Assembly (NCBI GenBank): GCA_903903925.1
Contig: CAIVAU010000003.1
Span: 1-40,010 of the forward strand
Source of the DNA: an uncultured cyanobacterium
GTDB lineage: Bacteria; Cyanobacteriota; Cyanobacteriia; Cyanobacteriales; Nostocaceae
DNA: 40,010 nucleotides
Direction: 5' to 3'
Below, in pieces: positions 32,364 to 40,010 of this stretch (the first letter of the stretch is position 1; each line of letters opens with the position of its first letter). Below the pieces are notes generated by a model. The model was not told the origin of the DNA and searched no databases. It saw only the letters and a list, made by a program, of their open reading frames with translations. The position numbers and the translations under genes were made by a program.

Positions 32364-33821
32364 CTAACCCAAAATACAACCAGTTCGTGGTGGAAGATTT
32401 AAAGTTAACTGTTTAGTTTCACCTCCGGTCTTCCACTCAACTTCAGCAGTACCATATAAAAGTTTAGTGGGTGCGGTGTGCAGACTTGCTGTCTCTACAT
32501 GTGCTGTTGCTGGTGCAGTACCAACGTTAACTGCAATCACCAGTTCCTCGTTTCCGAGAATTCGCGCAAAGATGTAAAGTGCAGCCTGGGCAAAAATGAC
32601 TTGGTAATCACCTGTACGTAAGCATGGGTAAGCGTGGCGGAGGGCAATTAATTGGCGGTGAGTGTTGAGCATTTCCCGATCCCAAGCAGCTTCTAAAGGG
32701 AAGCCACGACGCGAGTCTGGATCGATCGCACCAGGTAAACCCACTTCGTCACCATAGTAAATACTAGCAGCACCAGGAAAGGTCAGTAGCAATAGAGTTG
32801 CTAATTCGCTACTAGCGCGATCGCCCCCTGCAATGGTAATTAACCGTGCTGTATCGTGACTTGCAAGCAAATTCAATTGAGTTAACTGAATTTCCCAAGG
32901 ATAAAGTTGCAGGAGATGTTGAATTTTTTCAGCGTACTCAGCCGCAAACAAAGGTGGGTAGGGTTGATAGTCGCGGGATTGCACCTGTTCCAATACCACG
33001 CGATCGCCAGCAGTAAAAGAGATCGTTGGTCCAGCAAACAGATAATTCATCACCCCATCAAACTGAGTCCCATCCAACCATTGACGGGAATCTCCCCAAA
33101 CCTCGCCAACAATGTAAGCCTCAGGATTAATTGCTTTCACTCGTTCTCGGAACTCTTGCCAAAAACCAGAGGTTTTAATTTCAAATGGGACATCTAACCG
33201 CCAACCGTCGATGCCGAATTTAAGCCAATATTCGGCAATTTCCATAATATATTCCCGTACTTCTGGGTTATCATGGTTGAAGACTGGCAACGCCCGGTTT
33301 CCAGCCCAACCCTCATAGTTTGCCGGAAAATCGCCATTGTAAGCAGAAAGGGGCCAGCCCTCAATTTTAAACCAATCCACCCAAGGTGAGTGAGGCCCAT
33401 TTTCCAGAACATCGTGGAAAAAGAAAAAGCCACGACTAGAGTGGTTAAATACCCCATCCAGAACAACTTTAATATTCCTTTGATGAGCTGCATCTAGCAA
33501 CTCTTGAAAAGCTGAGTTCCCCCCCAACATGGGGTCCACTTGATAATAGTCGTGGGTATGGTAGCGGTGATTGCTTGCCGATTGAAAGATAGGTGTGAAG
33601 TAAATGGCGTTAATTCCCAGATCCTGTATATAGTCTAACTGCTCCAGAATACCCCACAAATCTCCTCCCTTGTAACCTTGCAGTGTTGGTACAGCTTCCC
33701 AATCTTCCCACGCAGGATTATGCAAAAGTCGTTTGCGCGGTTGTTGACTTCTCGCAAATCGATCTGGAAAAATTTGGTAGAAAACAGCGTGTTTAACCCA
33801 GTCTGGTGTTTGAATCTGCAT
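32364..33821 (-). CDS. GH13 alpha-glycosidase (neopullulanase/cyclomaltodextrinase-like)
   Basis: The product is 485 aa from ATG 33821 (MQIQTPDWVKHAVFYQIFPD). The (beta/alpha)8 barrel regions are ordered: I DGVFNHSS (122-129), II GWRLDVPFE with nucleophile Asp210, III GEVWG with acid/base Glu240, IV LLASHDTARL with Asp323. VFYQIFPDRFARS and the MLGGN-containing region V-like loop fit the neopullulanase/cyclomaltodextrinase group. The N-terminal carbohydrate domain of full-length neopullulanases is missing. It hydrolyses alpha-1,4 (and perhaps 1,6) glucosidic bonds; no signal peptide, so it likely acts on cytoplasmic glucans. Single gene. Confidence 0.92.
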   Translation of the reverse strand: MQIQTPDWVKHAVFYQIFPDRFARSQQPRKRLLHNPAWEDWEAVPTLQGYKGGDLWGILEQLDYIQDLGINAIYFTPIFQSASNHRYHTHDYYQVDPMLGGNSAFQELLDAAHQRNIKVVLDGVFNHSSRGFFFFHDVLENGPHSPWVDWFKIEGWPLSAYNGDFPANYEGWAGNRALPVFNHDNPEVREYIMEIAEYWLKFGIDGWRLDVPFEIKTSGFWQEFRERVKAINPEAYIVGEVWGDSRQWLDGTQFDGVMNYLFAGPTISFTAGDRVVLEQVQSRDYQPYPPLFAAEYAEKIQHLLQLYPWEIQLTQLNLLASHDTARLITIAGGDRASSELATLLLLTFPGAASIYYGDEVGLPGAIDPDSRRGFPLEAAWDREMLNTHRQLIALRHAYPCLRTGDYQVIFAQAALYIFARILGNEELVIAVNVGTAPATAHVETASLHTAPTKLLYGTAEVEWKTGGETKQLTLNLPPRTGCILG

Positions 33822-33975
33822 GAATGACTCTAAGACGACTCCAAAGTCATCCTTGCAGATAAGTAGATTGTTTGCAACTCTCACTTGTGGTAGAAAAAAT
33901 AGCGGCACAACTCACTCTTAGCATTTATAATTCAAACCCAGATGCTATGATGCTCTTAAACAGAGTTTAACAATT

Positions 33976-34033
<58 letters not shown>

Positions 34034-34036
34034 TAT

Positions 34037-34666
34037 TTAATTATTTCCTTTCAAAGCTGCCACTAAAATTCGCATAACTTGCTCCAAATCTTCAGGAACT
34101 CGATAGCTATTAATCCCCTGTTCAAAATGTTTTGTGTTGCGGTCGAGCCTACCGAATTGCCAGATTGTACCTGTAGAAACAACGCCAATTAAAATGGGCT
34201 GTTGGTCAACTGTAGTGGCATTCTCCCACTGATCGAGTGCCACTAATTCGGCGACTAACTGTGTAAAACCTCGCGTTAAATCCTCAGATTTTGCTTCTAT
34301 TACTAATAATTGATTGACGGAATTTACCCGCAGTAAATAATCCAAATTGCCCTGAAGCCAATTGGAAACCTTCAAACTATATTCAATTCGTAATTCTGCC
34401 TGTGTGTAATGAATCAACTCCGTCACCACCCGCGAGATCAGAATTTCTCGTCTCGCAAGTTCGTTAGTTAACGGTACAAATGGTAGTACCTCCTCAATGC
34501 GATCGCGTAATTCTCCCAATCGGTCAAGTTGATCAGGAAACTGGGGTAAATTGAGCGCTTTTCGAGTTAAACTATAGCCAAATTCTTGAGCAAGTTCCCT
34601 AGCTTCAAAGCCAAGCTCAAAGTATCGGCTGAAAGTATAACTTTGATTGGAGTCAAGAATTGACAT
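34037..34666 (-). CDS. Hypothetical PD-(D/E)XK-like protein
   Basis: The product is 209 aa. A nuclease-fold pattern is clear: Asp109 in LQGNLDYLLRVNSVNQLLVI followed by EAKSEDL with Glu124 and Lys126 (D-x14-E-x-K), then a helix RGFTQLVAELVALDQWE and the strand ILIGVVSTGTIWQFGRL. An N-terminal helical part (residues 1-80) precedes it. Such single-domain proteins are frequent in cyanobacteria and are often listed as hypothetical. Cleavage has not been shown for them as far as I know. It is not next to any restriction or toxin gene here. Confidence 0.62.
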   Translation of the reverse strand: MSILDSNQSYTFSRYFELGFEARELAQEFGYSLTRKALNLPQFPDQLDRLGELRDRIEEVLPFVPLTNELARREILISRVVTELIHYTQAELRIEYSLKVSNWLQGNLDYLLRVNSVNQLLVIEAKSEDLTRGFTQLVAELVALDQWENATTVDQQPILIGVVSTGTIWQFGRLDRNTKHFEQGINSYRVPEDLEQVMRILVAALKGNN

Positions 34667-35050
34667 AGTTAAAGCTGCGGATGATATTTTTGTGTAAGAA
34701 TTCAGAAGTCAGGAGTCAGGAGTCAGAATTTATAACGGTTTGGTATGTGTCTTCACTCTTCTTAGACTGCGACTGTTATCGCTCGATTCCTTAACAATTC
34801 TGTATTCTGTATTCTGACGGATGTATTCTTACATTTTTCTTATATCACGGATATTGGACTTTGGACAAATGTCAGTATTTGTAGGGTGCGTTACGGACTA
34901 CCGTCCTAACGCACCAAGAGCCTGTCAATACGTAAGTTCTAACTTCATCGCCCAGTTAAGGTTGAGGAATGTACAAATATCTTGACAAGTGGATGTTGTT
35001 GATAGTATTGTTCTTGTCACGAGAATTTACCAAATAAGAGAAAAAATCCG
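34667..35050. other. 384-bp spacer with STRR remnant and palindrome
   Basis: It holds short AAGTCAGGAGTCAGGAGTC repeats (about 34709-34727) and a hairpin with arms GGTGCGTTA (34885-34893) and TAACGCACC (34907-34915) inside a GTAGGGTGCG-type repeat. An AAGAGAAAAA ribosome-site-like stretch precedes the ATG at 35051. No gene seen. Confidence 0.7.
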
Positions 35051-36520
35051 ATGAATACTGAGCGATTTAAAAAGTTTACAATTTTACATTCAAATGATAT
35101 GCATGGAGACTTTTTGGCAGAGGCATCGGGTATAGCAGAAGGTCATGTTATTGGAGGAATGTCGTTACTTTCTGGATACATCAATAAAGTTCGCCAAGAA
35201 GAGAAAAACGTACTCTTTGTCATTTCAGGTGATATGCTCCAGGGTTCTATGATTGACACAGAATACAAAGGTCTTTCTACTATGGAAATTATGAATTACC
35301 TGGCTCCAGATGTAGTCACTTTGGGGAACCACGAATTAGATTATGGCTTGCCTCATTTACTATTCTTGGAAAAGATGGCAAATTTTCCCATAGTGAATGC
35401 TAATTTATATATTAAAAAATATAACAAGCGATTGATGAACCCCTATCTAATCCTGAATGTAGATGGATTTGATATCATGTTCATTGGGATTGTGACAGAA
35501 GAAGCTTTGAGAACATTAAAACTCGATCGCAGTATTGGCACATTTGTCAGCCTGGAAGATGCTGCGGCAGAAATTGGTAAAATTTGTAATGCCTACAAAA
35601 ATGAGGACATTGATTTAACAGTGATTCTGACGCACATCGGTTTTGAAGAGGATAAAAAATTAGCAGCAATGCTAGATCCAGAATTGGGGGTGGATATGAT
35701 CATTGGTGGACATTCCCATACATTTTTAGAACAACCTGCGGAAGTTAATAATATTCTGATTGCACAGGCTGGAGTTGGCACAGACCAGATTGGACGGTTC
35801 GATATTATCGTAGATGACGATACTAACAGCATTGTGGAATGGAAATGGCAACTTCTACCTGTAGATAACAATTTGGCAGAACCAGATCCCAATATTGAAG
35901 CTTTGATTGCTACCTTCAAAGAAGAGGTTGATCGCAAGTATAATAGGCTGGTTGGAAGATTAGCGCGTAAACTAACCCATCCTAGACGTGAAGAAGAAAC
36001 TGAATTGGGTAACTTAATCGCTGATATTTTTGCTCAGTGCGATGTTTTGGATATTGTTCTGCTAGCGAGTGGTGCAATACGCGGATCAGAATTAGGTCCA
36101 CTAGTGACATTGAGCGATCTGAAACAAGTTTTTCCTTATGACAATACTCTTTATAAGTTTAGAGTTAGCGGTGCTGATCTTACTAAGATATTTACACATA
36201 TTATGAGTCCTGAAAACAAAATCTCAGATGGAGGTGAATATTTCCAGGTAAGTAAAGGTATTCAAGCTGTTTACAATAATGTAGAACAGAGGCTTGAATC
36301 TTTAATGATTAATGGAGAATCCGTAGAAGAAGATCGTGAATACACCATCTCTATTGACAACTATCGGTATGAGAATTGCCTGACAAAATTGGGGGTTACC
36401 CACGAAGAATTAGGCAACCCCAAGGTGATTTCTAAATCCGGTCAGGATGTTCTTGAAGAATATTTCGGTCGTCATCAAAATCTTAACAGTCATATCGAAG
36501 GAAGATTAATCTACAAATAG
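35051..36520 (+). CDS. 5'-nucleotidase/UshA-like metallophosphoesterase, no signal peptide
   Basis: The product is 489 aa. Two-metal phosphoesterase motifs are complete: SNDMHGD (Asp16, His18), SGDMLQGS (Asp61), LGNHELDYG (Asn93, His94), His195 in LTHIGFEE and GGHSHT (His221, His223). Residues about 300-489 are the 5'-nucleotidase C-terminal domain with ETELGNLIADIFAQ, GAIRGSELGPLVTLSDLKQV and FPYDNTLYKF. Family members hydrolyse nucleotides, 2',3'-cyclic nucleotides or UDP-sugars. Relatives are usually exported, but this chain starts MNTERFKKFTILHSNDMHGD without a signal peptide, so it is probably cytoplasmic. Stands alone. Confidence 0.9.
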   Translation: MNTERFKKFTILHSNDMHGDFLAEASGIAEGHVIGGMSLLSGYINKVRQEEKNVLFVISGDMLQGSMIDTEYKGLSTMEIMNYLAPDVVTLGNHELDYGLPHLLFLEKMANFPIVNANLYIKKYNKRLMNPYLILNVDGFDIMFIGIVTEEALRTLKLDRSIGTFVSLEDAAAEIGKICNAYKNEDIDLTVILTHIGFEEDKKLAAMLDPELGVDMIIGGHSHTFLEQPAEVNNILIAQAGVGTDQIGRFDIIVDDDTNSIVEWKWQLLPVDNNLAEPDPNIEALIATFKEEVDRKYNRLVGRLARKLTHPRREEETELGNLIADIFAQCDVLDIVLLASGAIRGSELGPLVTLSDLKQVFPYDNTLYKFRVSGADLTKIFTHIMSPENKISDGGEYFQVSKGIQAVYNNVEQRLESLMINGESVEEDREYTISIDNYRYENCLTKLGVTHEELGNPKVISKSGQDVLEEYFGRHQNLNSHIEGRLIYK

Positions 36521-36703
36521 CGGGATTTGAGTAGAGATTCAGAATTAAGAAGTCAGAATAGAGGAGTCAGAATTGTTAAACAATCGGCAGATAACAGGAT
36601 GTCTCAAAAGCCACCAAGACAGAGACCAAACCCTGAGAAATTCTGACTCCTGAATTTTTACCATTTTTAAATGACGGTTTTTAAAGCTGTTTGATCAACG
36701 CTA
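36521..36703. other. Spacer with degenerate STRR
   Basis: Scattered AGAAGTCAGAATAGAGGAGTC-like units and no gene. It separates convergent genes (the phosphoesterase and the 59-aa protein). Confidence 0.6.
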
Positions 36704-36883
36704 CTACGGTGTTTGCTTGGGCTGCTGGTTGTGCTGCTTGAGAGGTTTTGAAATTAGTTGTCTTCCACTTGCAGCCTGTCTCGATTGCAAGTCATCACAA
36801 ATAGCTTTGAGATCATAGTTAAAAGCTTTGGCATGTTCTTCTCGAATTCTATAAATTTCTTCGAGAACTTCATCAGACCACAT
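36704..36883 (-). CDS. Small charged protein (59 aa), possible antitoxin-type
   Basis: ATG at 36883 follows a well-spaced GGGAG ribosome site (AATGGGAGAATAGCA). The product is MWSDEVLEEIYRIREEHAKA, FNYDLKAICDDLQSRQAASG, then RQLISKPLKQHNQQPKQTP. The N-terminal pattern (D-E-V-EE-I-RIREEHA..NYD) is met in short cyanobacterial proteins encoded beside PIN or other toxins, from memory. No toxin frame is visible next to it here, so it may be an orphan. The C-terminal 15 residues are Gln/Lys/Pro-rich and likely disordered. Confidence 0.65.
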   Translation of the reverse strand: MWSDEVLEEIYRIREEHAKAFNYDLKAICDDLQSRQAASGRQLISKPLKQHNQQPKQTP

Positions 36884-37016
36884 TGCTATTCTCCCATTAG
36901 TTCATAAGGTGTACAAATCGTTGGTAATTCATACCCAGCTACATTATAGACACTGCCGACTATCGGCTTTTGAACAGTATACTGGAGTAAAAGCTTGTGT
37001 AATGGGAGTTTGACCA

Positions 37017-37817
37017 ATGCCCTCTCCATTTCCAGGCATGGAGCCATATTTGGAGCAACCTGCCTTCTGGTCCTCGTTTCATAGCCGACTCATAGTAGCT
37101 ATTGCAGATGCAATAGAACCGCAACTTAGCCCACAGTACTACGTGGAAGTTGAAACCCGAACTTATCAAAGCGATGACAGTGAGGATGGCTTACTCATTG
37201 GCATTCCAGACGCTATTGTATTTTCTGGTCAATCTAATACCCCGACAACAAAGGAAATACTTGCTGATGATAGATCAGTAGCCACTCAGTCTCGTCCTGA
37301 ACGAGTTACCGTACCTATGCCGATAGCAGTCAATGAGCGCTATCTGGAAGTGCGAGAGGTGGTCACAGATGAGGTGATCACCGTGATTGAATTATTATCT
37401 CCAAAGAACAAGCGAGCCGGGGACGGTCGAGTGGCTTATGAGAAGAAGCGACGGGCAATCTTGAGCAGTGCTACCCACCTAGTGGAACTGGATTTGCTGC
37501 GAGGGAGTAAGCCAATGGCAATTCTAGGAATGCGATCAAAAAGCCCGTATCGAATCTTGATTAGTCGCAGTCATCAACGTCCTGCAGCCGATCTCTATGG
37601 CGTTAATCTGCAACAACAGCTACCCACTTTTCCAGTAAGTTTGAAGCCCACCGATCCAGAGCCTTTAGTACCCTTACAGGAGGTTTTTGATGGAGTGTAT
37701 GAACGTGCCCGCTATGCCAGACGTATAGATTATAACCTGCCTGTCCCACCTCCAGCACTCTCAACAGCAGAGAAACAATGGGTTGAGGCACTGTTAGCTC
37801 CGATTCGAGATTCATAA
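37017..37817 (+). CDS. DUF4058 family protein
   Basis: The product is 266 aa with a GGAG ribosome site 8 bp before ATG. The hallmark start MPSPFPGMEPYLEQPAFWSS, the central YLEVREVVTDEVITVIELLS followed by PKNKRAGDGRVAYEKKRRAI, and VELDLLRGSKPM are typical of DUF4058. The segment VITVIELLSPKNK...YEKKRRAIL places acidic and lysine residues like a PD-(D/E)XK-type core, but nuclease activity is not established. The family is common in cyanobacteria in many copies. The STAND gene follows after 77 bp in the same direction; a functional link is possible but unproven. Confidence 0.9.
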   Translation: MPSPFPGMEPYLEQPAFWSSFHSRLIVAIADAIEPQLSPQYYVEVETRTYQSDDSEDGLLIGIPDAIVFSGQSNTPTTKEILADDRSVATQSRPERVTVPMPIAVNERYLEVREVVTDEVITVIELLSPKNKRAGDGRVAYEKKRRAILSSATHLVELDLLRGSKPMAILGMRSKSPYRILISRSHQRPAADLYGVNLQQQLPTFPVSLKPTDPEPLVPLQEVFDGVYERARYARRIDYNLPVPPPALSTAEKQWVEALLAPIRDS

Positions 37818-37894
37818 TGCATCAGCCGTGTGACGTTGTATCAGTATCTTCAAAGCGGGGTGAAGCAAGAGTTGTTACCAACTGGTTTTGAAAC

Positions 37895-40010
37895 ATGAGC
37901 TTATCCGGACAGCAGCGTAAGAAAATACAAGAAGCTTTGCTGGATGCTTTCCCGACAGAATCATCATTAGAGCAAATGCTGTCGTATGAATTAGATAAAA
38001 ATCTCAAAGCAATTGCAGGATCAGGAAATTTACAAGAGATTATCTTCAAAATAATAGAAACAGCAGAAGCACAGGAATGGACAGAAGACTTAATCCATGC
38101 AGCATGTAGCGCGAACCCCGAAAATTCCAAATTGCAAGCTATTGCCAAAACCCTTAAGACGGCTCTACCGTCCGTGTGGAACATACCGTACCCGCGCAAC
38201 CCGTTTTTTACCGGGCGTGAAACCGTTTTGTCAGAAATACGCCATGCCCTGGTAACAGATTCTCATGCAGCGCTTACCGGATTGGGTGGGATCGGCAAAA
38301 CCCAAACTGTGATCGAGTATGCCTATCGCCATCGCTATGAGTATCAGCCGATACTCTGGGTGAGAGCAGAGTTCCGAACAGAATTGGTGTCCGGTTTCGT
38401 GAAGGTTGCAGAGTTACTGAATTTACCCATCGCCCAAGAAAAGGATGAAAACCTGGTCATTGCCGCAGTGAAGCAGTGGTTAGCAACCCATTTAGGCTGG
38501 CTGTTGATTATGGATAATGCTGATGAGATAGCGATGCTGCGGAACTTTCTGCCAGAGGCGCATCAAGGTCATGTATTGTTGACTACCCGCGCTCAGGCTA
38601 CGGGGATATACCCGCGTATTGAAATCAAAAAGTTGCTCCCTGAAGACGGGGCGCTGTTGTTGCTGCGGCGTGCCAAACTCATTGCACAGCAAGCGGGGCT
38701 AGATGCGGTGATGCAGTCGGAACGCAGTTTGGCGGAAACCATCTCCCAGGAAATGGACGGTTTGCCCCTGGCATTGGATCAGGCGGGAGCGTTTATGGAA
38801 GAAACTCCCTCTAGTCTTGCCGAGTATTGGGAACTCTACCAAGAAGAAAGAGCGACGCTGCTGGCGGAACGCGGCGAACTCGCAATGGATCACGAGAGCG
38901 TGAGCATCACCTTTTCCCTAGCGTTTGCGAAAGTGCTGGAACGCAACTCCACCGCCGCTGATGTAATTCGCGTTTCTGCCTTTTTAGCACCCGACGCAAT
39001 CCCTGAAGAAATTTTTACCATTGGTGGGACAGAATTGGGGGAAAATCTCAGCCGAGTAGCAAACAAACCCCTGGATTTTGTCAAAGTCATCGCCGAAGCG
39101 GGACGGTTTTCGCTGATTTACCGCAACCCGACCCATAAAACCTTTGATATTCACCGCCTGGTGCAGTTCGTATTAAAAGCCGAGATGGATGAAGACAGCC
39201 AAAGTCTTTGGGCAGAAAGGACTGTTTGTGCGGTCACACACGTCTTTCCGAATGCTGAACATGCAAATTGGGGAGTCTGCGAGCGACTTTTACCCCATGC
39301 TAAAGTTGCCATTAATGGGATAAACCAGTATCAATTTGAGTTGGAAACAGCCGCTTTGTTATTTGCTAAGGCTGGTTACTACTTAAACGAACGCGGTCGG
39401 TACAGCGAAGCGGAACCCTTGTTACAGCAAGCGCTGGCACTTTATAGACGCTTACTGGGAGAGGAGCATCCTTTGGTTGCCACTAGCTTAAACAACCTGG
39501 CTCAACTCTACGATAACCAAGGCCAGTACGCGGAAGCAGAAACATTGTATCAGCAAGCGCTGGCACTTTATAGAAGCCTGTTGGGAGAGGAGCATCCTTG
39601 GGTTGCCACTAGCTTAAACAACTTGGGAGCACTCTACAAAAACCAAGGTCGGTACGCGGAAGCGGAACCATTGTATCAGCAAGCGCTGGCACTTTATAGA
39701 AGCCTGCTGGGAGAGGAGCATCCTGATGTAGCCGCTAGCTTAAACAACCTGGGAGCACTCTACAGAACTCAAGGTCGGTACGCGGAAGCGGAACCCTTGT
39801 TACAGCAAGCACTGGCACTGAGAATCCGCCTGCTGGGAGAGGAGCATCCTTTGGTTGCCACTAGCATAGACAACCTAGCAAGACTCTACAAAAACCAAGG
39901 TCGATACGCGGAAGCGGAACCCTTGTTACAGCAAGCACTGGCACTTAGAATCCGCCTGCTGGGAGAGGAGCATCCTGATGTTGCTACTAGCATACACAAC
40001 CTGGCTCAAC
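37895..40010 (+). CDS. EAD1-NB-ARC-TPR STAND NTPase (3' end outside window)
   Basis: The frame is open from ATG 37895 to the window end (705 codons). Residues 1-85 (MSLSGQQRKKIQEALLDAFP, SSLEQMLSYELDKNLKAIAG) match effector-associated domain 1, a recruitment domain described in STAND conflict systems. An NB-ARC module follows: P-loop GLGGIGKT (129-136), Walker B LLIMDNAD (203-210), sensor LLTTR (228-232), GLPLALDQAG, and a winged-helix part ending KTFDIHRLVQFVL. From about residue 480 there are kinesin-light-chain-type TPR units of 42 residues (LLGEEHPLVATSLNNLAQLY). It probably senses a ligand through the repeats and signals to an EAD1-bearing effector, which is not seen here. No Shine-Dalgarno; the ATG overlaps an upstream TGA. 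Confidence 0.88.
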   Translation, partial: MSLSGQQRKKIQEALLDAFPTESSLEQMLSYELDKNLKAIAGSGNLQEIIFKIIETAEAQEWTEDLIHAACSANPENSKLQAIAKTLKTALPSVWNIPYPRNPFFTGRETVLSEIRHALVTDSHAALTGLGGIGKTQTVIEYAYRHRYEYQPILWVRAEFRTELVSGFVKVAELLNLPIAQEKDENLVIAAVKQWLATHLGWLLIMDNADEIAMLRNFLPEAHQGHVLLTTRAQATGIYPRIEIKKLLPEDGALLLLRRAKLIAQQAGLDAVMQSERSLAETISQEMDGLPLALDQAGAFMEETPSSLAEYWELYQEERATLLAERGELAMDHESVSITFSLAFAKVLERNSTAADVIRVSAFLAPDAIPEEIFTIGGTELGENLSRVANKPLDFVKVIAEAGRFSLIYRNPTHKTFDIHRLVQFVLKAEMDEDSQSLWAERTVCAVTHVFPNAEHANWGVCERLLPHAKVAINGINQYQFELETAALLFAKAGYYLNERGRYSEAEPLLQQALALYRRLLGEEHPLVATSLNNLAQLYDNQGQYAEAETLYQQALALYRSLLGEEHPWVATSLNNLGALYKNQGRYAEAEPLYQQALALYRSLLGEEHPDVAASLNNLGALYRTQGRYAEAEPLLQQALALRIRLLGEEHPLVATSIDNLARLYKNQGRYAEAEPLLQQALALRIRLLGEEHPDVATSIHNLAQ
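39398..40010 (+). repeat. Tandem 126-bp TPR-coding units (at least five)
   Basis: Units start at 39398, 39524, 39650, 39776 and 39902, exactly 126 bp (42 codons) apart. They share long identical stretches such as CTGGGAGAGGAGCATCCT and GCGGAAGCGGAACCCTTGTT. The last is cut by the window end. Near-identity at DNA level shows recent duplication or ongoing homogenisation. Confidence 0.95.

Overview
The window looks like chromosomal DNA of a filamentous, probably heterocyst-forming cyanobacterium (Nostocales-like). Support: the C-terminal half of a split dnaE gene carrying a DnaE intein C-fragment; many HIP1-type GCGATCGC octamers; abundant heptameric short tandem repeats (AGGGAGC, AGGGAGT, AGGGAAT, AGGAGTC, ATTATGA); and a set of cyanobacterium-typical families (COP23, DUF1822, DUF1818, DUF4058, DUF6464, DUF6737, TxlA, omega subunit with this N-terminus). 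The species cannot be fixed from the sequence alone.

Layout. 1-3230 is a decayed zone: a Ser/Thr kinase remnant, a frameshifted XRE antitoxin, an intact COP23 + trypsin-like protease pair, hairpins like transposon ends, a 52-bp copy of an internal piece of aspC, and a toxin-antitoxin pair whose toxin has an in-frame stop. 3413-8214 is housekeeping: aspC, a MarC-type membrane protein, DUF1822, CHAD, a NIL-domain ferredoxin and txlA. 8298-15370 is an accessory island: a two-gene operon (HEPN-like small protein + P-loop ATPase), DUF6737, then an AT-rich restriction-modification unit (C5 methyltransferase overlapping an ApaLI-like endonuclease) facing a second, very long C5 methyltransferase that carries a translated intergenic repeat.

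15406-24243 holds murG, a secreted NTF2-like protein, an SDR whose start codon lies in a heptamer tract, an OvoA-type sulfoxide synthase lacking its methyltransferase domain, a beta-hydroxyacid dehydrogenase flanked by inverted repeat elements, a membrane-tailed Ser/Thr kinase, and dnaE-C. 24475-30073 mixes small cyanobacterial proteins, a TPR protein cut short by repeats, PepSY-like membrane proteins (one truncated) and an Old Yellow Enzyme. 30380-36520 has tRNA-Pro(GGG), the rpoZ cluster, a fasciclin protein, a GH13 glucosidase, a PD-(D/E)XK-like protein and a UshA-like metallophosphoesterase. 36704-40010 ends with a 59-aa protein, DUF4058 and an incomplete EAD1-NB-ARC-TPR STAND protein of the biological-conflict type.

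The most interesting points are the HEPN-like/ATPase operon, the STAND gene with nearly identical 126-bp TPR units, the restriction-modification unit together with apparent scarcity of GTGCAC, the repeat translated inside the second methyltransferase, the mirrored repeat elements around the dehydrogenase gene, and the split intein.
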